Shown here one piece after another: positions 58,764 through 64,000 of a DNA stretch of 64,000 nt. Below the pieces are notes generated by a model that was not told the origin of the DNA, made no database searches, and was given only the letters and a program-made list of their open reading frames with translations. Source of the stretch: Actinokineospora bangkokensis (GTDB lineage: Bacteria; Actinomycetota; Actinomycetes; Mycobacteriales; Pseudonocardiaceae). Each line of letters begins with the position of its first letter. Position 1 is the first letter of the stretch. The DNA lies in assembly GCF_001940455.1 (NCBI RefSeq), contig NZ_MKQR01000009.1:305308-369307 (forward strand), in the 5' to 3' direction. The translations under genes were made by a program, and so were the position numbers.

Positions 58764-59477
58764 GTGCTGGCCATCGCCCGCAGCGAACTCGTCCAGATCG
58801 TCCGCAACCGCCTGGTGCTGGTGACCTCGTTCATCGTCCCGCTGGCCACCAGCGCCCTGTTCATCGCCAAGCGCGACCTGTTCGAGCCCCTGGGCTTCGC
58901 CTACATCGCCGTGGCGGTGTCGTTCGTCGTCCTGGTCATGGGGCTCTACGCCACCACCGTGACCACCCTTGCCGCCCGCAGGCAGACCCTGTTCCTCAAG
59001 CGGTTGGCGTCCACGGCCGCGAGCGACGCGGGCATCCTGTCCGGCCTGCTGCTGCCCGCGGCGGTGCTGTCGCTGGTGCAGGTCGCGGCGATCCTGGCGG
59101 TGCTCGCCGCGGTCACCGGCGCGCCCGCCCACCCCGCGCTGGTGGTGCTGGCGCTGGTCACCACCGCCGCGATGATGCTCGGCCTCGGGCTGGCCACCGC
59201 CGGGCTGACCCGCTCCCCGGAGCACGCCCAGGTCACCACGCTGCCGGTCATCCTGGGCACGCTGGTCATCGCGAGCTGGGTGTCGATCACCGGCACCGAC
59301 GACCTGACCCTGCTCAAGCGGCTGCTGCCCGGCGGCGTGGCGGCCGAGCTGCTCGGCGGCGCGTGGGGCGGCGGGGCGGACGCCGGGTCGCTGGTCCTGC
59401 TCGCCCCCACCCTGGCCTGGGTGGTGGTCGCCGTCGCGCTGGCGGCCCGCCTGTTCCGGTGGGAGCCGCGCCGGTGA
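58764..59477 (+). CDS. ABC-2 type transporter permease
   Basis: A 237-residue permease with six hydrophobic helices, beginning 'LAIARSELVQIVRNRLVLVT'. It lacks the large extracellular loop of some ABC-2 permeases. GGAGGG lies 9 bases before GTG 58764. It forms an exporter with the ATPase 99 bases upstream. The cargo is unknown. A strong hairpin terminator follows. Confidence 0.9.
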   Translation: MLAIARSELVQIVRNRLVLVTSFIVPLATSALFIAKRDLFEPLGFAYIAVAVSFVVLVMGLYATTVTTLAARRQTLFLKRLASTAASDAGILSGLLLPAAVLSLVQVAAILAVLAAVTGAPAHPALVVLALVTTAAMMLGLGLATAGLTRSPEHAQVTTLPVILGTLVIASWVSITGTDDLTLLKRLLPGGVAAELLGGAWGGGADAGSLVLLAPTLAWVVVAVALAARLFRWEPRR

Positions 59478-59501
59478 CCCCGCCGCCGGGCGGTGGACGG
59501 G

Positions 59502-59533
59502 GGCAGCCCCCGGCCGGGGGGCCGGGGGCTGCC
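59502..59533. terminator. Bidirectional terminator between convergent genes
   Basis: GGCAGCCCCCGGCC, 4-base loop, GGCCGGGGGCTGCC: a perfect 14-pair stem between the permease and the exported-protein gene. Confidence 0.85.
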
Positions 59534-59546
59534 TGTCGCGCCCTGG

Positions 59547-60179
59547 TCAGACGACCGGGATCGTCACCAGTGCCGGGTTCTGGCCCGCGTTGATGGAGCA
59601 GGTGAGGTCGAAGGTGCCCAGGCCGGTGAGGGTGCCGTCGGCGCGCTTCGGGGTGATCTTGCCGGTGAACGTGCTGCCGATGGCGATCGCCACGCTGCCC
59701 TTGGCCTTCACCGTCAGCGACGGCACCGGGCCGGTGATGGTCAGGTTGACCGGCGGGGTGCCGGTCACGCTGGTCTTCGGGATGGTCAGCCCGGGCAGGG
59801 TGACCCCCAGCGCCGTGCTGTTGACGACGAGGTCGACGCCCGCGACGGCGGTGCCCTCCACGGTGGCCGACCCGATCAGGGTCAGCGCCTGGACGGTGGT
59901 GGCGTCCAGGCCCACCGCCACGGAGAAGTCCGTGGTGTTGATGGGGGTGCCCACCGCGACGCTGCTCGGGAAGGTGGCGGTGACCGTGGCCGACACCAAC
60001 CGGTTGCCGATCAGCGGGTACGCGCAGGTGAACGCGACGGTCTTGGTGACCACGCCGGTGGTCTGCACCGGCCCCGCCTGGGGCGCGGCGGAGGCGGCGG
60101 GGGCGATGAGCAGGGCGGCGGCGCCGACCGCGCCCGCGGCGACGGCGGCGAGGTGCTTGACGCGGGAGTTCCGGGGCAT
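59547..60179 (-). CDS. Exported DUF6801-like beta-rich protein
   Basis: A 210-residue protein. A Sec signal covers residues 1-32 ('AGAVGAAALLIAPAASA'). The mature part is Thr/Val-rich with beta-strand periodicity and two cysteines ('FTCAYPLIG' and 'FDLTCSINAG') placed to form a disulfide. The pattern matches DUF6801-type surface proteins of actinomycetes, whose function is unknown. A good promoter lies upstream. Confidence 0.8.
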   Translation of the reverse strand: MPRNSRVKHLAAVAAGAVGAAALLIAPAASAAPQAGPVQTTGVVTKTVAFTCAYPLIGNRLVSATVTATFPSSVAVGTPINTTDFSVAVGLDATTVQALTLIGSATVEGTAVAGVDLVVNSTALGVTLPGLTIPKTSVTGTPPVNLTITGPVPSLTVKAKGSVAIAIGSTFTGKITPKRADGTLTGLGTFDLTCSINAGQNPALVTIPVV

Positions 60180-60287
60180 GCGCTACTCCTCGATGAATAC
60201 GCACGAATGCGGAAGAAGAATGGGGGGCACAGCGGCAGGAGCCCGATCTCGCCCGTTCGGTGTCGACCCGATCCGGGCGTAAATCGA

Positions 60288-60316
60288 GAGTAACCACCGA
60301 ATAGCTCCCCGGACAA
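60288..60316 (-). promoter_or_regulatory. Promoter of the exported DUF6801-like gene
   Basis: On the minus strand TTGTCC (60316-60311) and TTACTC (60293-60288) with a 17-base spacer. The leader would be about 100 bases long. Confidence 0.5.
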
Positions 60317-60905
60317 GGGGTGACCAACCTAATGGAGTACCGGAAAACCCTCACGACGCATTTGTCATGGAACTACAGCCGGTTCATCACCTCGGGAGCA
60401 CTGCGACCCCAACGCGTGTGAGCTGCGTGAACGGTGGGTTCCGGGAGGTGTGGCGGCAATGTTCCACCCACGGCGACATGTGGTGAGCAAGTACCAACAA
60501 ATGAGTTCTCGACGCGGCGGTTCAATTCTCCCGGATTAATCAGCGCTTCTCCGGCGGAGATGGTTCCAATCAATGGCGTTGGCGTTCCAAACCCGGCCCG
60601 GCGGTCCGTTGTGCGAGGCGCTGTCGGTGGTTGATCGATTCCGTGGTGTCGCTCGGACGGGTGTTGCGGCGGTCGAGTCGTCCTGGGCGGGGTCGCGCGT
60701 CTCACCGAGCGCCGCCAGCGGGGAGTGTCGTTGGTCTCTTGCTCAATGCAGATGACAGAAAAGCACTGGGAAGGCACTCGCGACACGAGTCTCACAACGG
60801 TCTCGATCGACCCCCTGCACACCGGCTGAGCTGGGGGAACACCCCGCAACGCCGAACTGCGCGGTTCCCTAGTGCGAGCATCGCCATATCAGGATCGACC
60901 AAGTG
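60317..60905. other. Long AT-richer intergenic region, nothing recognised
   Basis: About 590 bases with noticeably lower GC content than the genes around it and no open frame with coding character. I see no hairpin or repeat strong enough to name. It may hold regulatory sequence for pntA or a decayed gene. Confidence 0.5.
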
Positions 60906-60935
60906 TTGACGGTACCTTCCTCGCAACGGTGAAAT
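60906..60935 (+). promoter_or_regulatory. Possible promoter of pntA-pntB
   Basis: TTGACG (60906-60911), 18 bases, TGAAAT (60930-60935), about 78 bases before the pntA start codon. The -10 box is imperfect. Confidence 0.35.
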
Positions 60936-61012
60936 CGCGCACCCGCAGTCGACGGGTGCCCGCTCGACCGACGGACCACCCGGCGCCGCACGCCGGCGCG
61001 AGAGGAGATCGC

Positions 61013-62575
61013 GTGGACGACATCGAATCGACCGCGGACGCGCCGCCGCGCGTGGGGGTGCGCGCCGAGACCGAGAAGGCCGAGACGCGCGTGGCGCTCA
61101 CGCCCGACACCGTCAAGAAGGTGCTCGCCCTGGGCTACCGGGTGTCGGTGGAGGCTGGCGCGGGCACCCGCTCCGGGTTCGCCGACGACGCCTACCGCGA
61201 GGCGGGCGCCGAGGTCGTCGACGGGCCGGTCTGGGACGCCGACGTGGTGCTGGGCATCAACCCGCCGCCGGAGGCCGACATCCAGCGCCTGCGCGCGGGC
61301 GCCACCTCGATCTCCATGCTCGCCCCCGCGCTCAACCCCGAGCGGGTGGAGTCGCTGTCGCGCCAGGGCGTCACCGCGCTGGCGATGGACGCGGTGCCGC
61401 GCATCTCCCGGGCCCAGTCGCTCGACGTGCTCAGCTCGATGGCCAACATCGCCGGGTACCGGGCGGTGATCGAGGCCGCGCACGCCTTCGGCCGGTTCCT
61501 CACCGGGCAGGTCACCGCGGCGGGCAAGGTCCCGCCCGCCAAGGTGCTCGTCGCCGGTGCGGGCGTGGCGGGCCTGGCCGCGATCGCCGCCGCCAACAGC
61601 CTCGGCGCCGTGGTGCGCGCCACCGACCCGCGGCCCGAGGTCGCCGACCAGGTCAAGTCCCTGGGCGGGGAGTACCTGGCCGTGGACGTCCAGCAGGACA
61701 TGGGCACCGACGGCTACGCCAAGGCGACCTCGGCCGACTACGACCGGCGCGCCGCGGAGATCTACGCCGAGCAGGCCGCCGACGTCGACATCGTGATCAC
61801 CACCGCGCTCATCCCCGGGCGCCCCGCGCCCCGGCTGCTGACCGCCGAGCACGTCGCGTCGATGAAGCCCGGCAGCGTCGTGGTCGACATGGCCGCCGCG
61901 CAGGGCGGCAACGTCGAGGGCTCGGTGGCGGGCGAGGTCGTGGTGACCGACAACGGGGTCACCCTCATCGGCTACACCGACCTGCCCGCGCGGCTGCCCG
62001 CCCAGGCCTCGCAGCTCTACGGCACCAACGTGGTCAACCTGCTCAAGCTGGTGACCCCCGGCAAGGACGGGCGGTTCACCGTCGACCTCGACGACGTGGT
62101 GCAGCGCGGCATGACCGTGGCGCACGCCGGCGAGGTGCTGTGGCCGCCGCCGCCGGTGTCGGTCAGCGCCGCCCCGGCCGCGGCCGCCGCGGCGGAGCCG
62201 GTCAGCACCGCCAAGCCGGAGGCCAAGCCCCGGCCGTGGCTGCGCGCCGCCGGTGCCGCGGTCGGCGCGCTGGCGCTGTTCGGGCTGACCTCGGTGGCCC
62301 CCGCCCCGCTGGCCGGGCACCTCACGGTGTTCGCGCTCGCGGTGGTGATCGGCTTCTACGTGATCGGCAACGTCCACCACGCGCTGCACACGCCGCTGAT
62401 GTCGGTGACCAACGCGATCTCCGGGATCATCGTGGTCGCCGCGCTGCTGCAGATCGGCTCCGGCAACGCGCTGGTGATGGGGCTCTCCGGGGCCGCAGTG
62501 CTGCTGACCACCATCAACATCGCCGGTGGCTTCGCCGTCACCCGGCGCATGCTGAGCATGTTCTCGAGGAGCTGA
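61013..62575 (+). CDS. pntA: NAD(P) transhydrogenase subunit alpha
   Basis: A 520-residue subunit, similar in length to E. coli PntA. The NAD(H)-binding domain (to about residue 385) has '[20 protein letters not shown]' and the catalytic-loop region '[16 protein letters not shown]'. A Pro/Ala-rich linker leads to the C-terminal membrane part with four helices ('[20 protein letters not shown]'). Together with PntB it couples hydride transfer between NADH and NADP+ to proton flow. GAGAGGAG lies upstream of GTG 61013. Confidence 0.95.
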   Translation: MDDIESTADAPPRVGVRAETEKAETRVALTPDTVKKVLALGYRVSVEAGAGTRSGFADDAYREAGAEVVDGPVWDADVVLGINPPPEADIQRLRAGATSISMLAPALNPERVESLSRQGVTALAMDAVPRISRAQSLDVLSSMANIAGYRAVIEAAHAFGRFLTGQVTAAGKVPPAKVLVAGAGVAGLAAIAAANSLGAVVRATDPRPEVADQVKSLGGEYLAVDVQQDMGTDGYAKATSADYDRRAAEIYAEQAADVDIVITTALIPGRPAPRLLTAEHVASMKPGSVVVDMAAAQGGNVEGSVAGEVVVTDNGVTLIGYTDLPARLPAQASQLYGTNVVNLLKLVTPGKDGRFTVDLDDVVQRGMTVAHAGEVLWPPPPVSVSAAPAAAAAAEPVSTAKPEAKPRPWLRAAGAAVGALALFGLTSVAPAPLAGHLTVFALAVVIGFYVIGNVHHALHTPLMSVTNAISGIIVVAALLQIGSGNALVMGLSGAAVLLTTINIAGGFAVTRRMLSMFSRS

Positions 62576-62578
62576 CCC

Positions 62579-63991
<1,413 letters not shown>

Positions 63992-64000
63992 GGCGTGTCC

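Noticed and set aside
60373..60849. 158-codon minus-strand frame in the gap before pntA
   Set aside because: Composition is not protein-like (scattered Pro/Arg/Thr), no ribosome site, and no recognisable motif; treated as intergenic.

Overview
The window is very GC-rich, with dense coding, many GTG starts, stop/start overlaps and several genes that look leaderless (a TA-rich -10 box 6-10 bases before the start codon). With SARP/AfsR regulators, a PucR-controlled proline operon, a WYL regulator beside a UvrA-like protein, and several TetR genes, this points to an actinomycete, probably of the Pseudonocardiaceae (Actinokineospora/Saccharothrix/Actinosynnema-like). The genus is an inference; no rRNA or marker gene is present. 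I saw no tRNA, rRNA, CRISPR array, insertion sequence or phage gene.

Layout. (1) 1-4870: 5' part of a SARP regulator, an MmcQ/YjbR protein, a small conserved protein, a secreted trypsin-like protease, a YihY/BrkB membrane protein and an anchored protein of unknown function. (2) 4935-18790: a probable terpenoid or meroterpenoid cluster. It has a CYP105-like P450 with a divergent TetR and an MFS exporter, then a HisC-like aminotransferase, a squalene-cyclase-like protein and a second P450 as one coupled operon. A TauD-type dioxygenase and an O-methyltransferase follow, then a coupled reverse operon of a fusion protein, a UbiA prenyltransferase and an FAD monooxygenase. The fusion joins a HisC-like aminotransferase domain, in which the PLP lysine is glutamine, to a polyprenyl diphosphate synthase. 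The cyclase lacks the DxDD acid motif. These two proteins are the most unusual things in the window. (3) 19051-31472: housekeeping and accessory genes (Na+/H+ antiporter, WYL regulator and UvrA2-like ATPase, lipoprotein, OsmC, VOC, SGNH, DUF427, hydrolase with divergent TetR, PAC2, and an Orn/Lys/Arg decarboxylase-like PLP enzyme).

(4) 31503-39368: ECF sigma factor, exported nuclease-like protein, GAF-SpoIIE phosphatase, then a second small natural-product locus (type III PKS, a 22-residue overlapping ORF, methyltransferase, divergent UbiA). A DinB protein, an STAS protein without the phosphoacceptor serine and a second YihY/BrkB protein follow. (5) 39430-45147: possible iron-transport-type protein, GMC oxidoreductase with a Tat-exported small partner, a catalase-fold-like protein, a His-rich membrane protein and a TetR with a repeated N-terminal tail. 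(6) 45131-49491: proline catabolism (PucR regulator, pruA, proline dehydrogenase) ending in a strong terminator. (7) 49675-64000: AfsR-like regulator, esterase, large catalase behind a SigB/SigF-type promoter, a 46-51-base long inverted repeat, a two-component system divergent from an ABC exporter, an exported protein, and pntA-pntB at the right edge.

How the genes may work together. In the cluster, the polyprenyl synthase half of the fusion would make a long isoprenoid diphosphate, and UbiA would transfer it to an acceptor. The FAD enzyme would epoxidise it, the cyclase-like protein would fold it, and the P450s, dioxygenase and methyltransferase would decorate it. The active aminotransferase could supply an aromatic 2-oxo acid or pair with the inactive domain of the fusion. 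No product is known to me for this gene combination.
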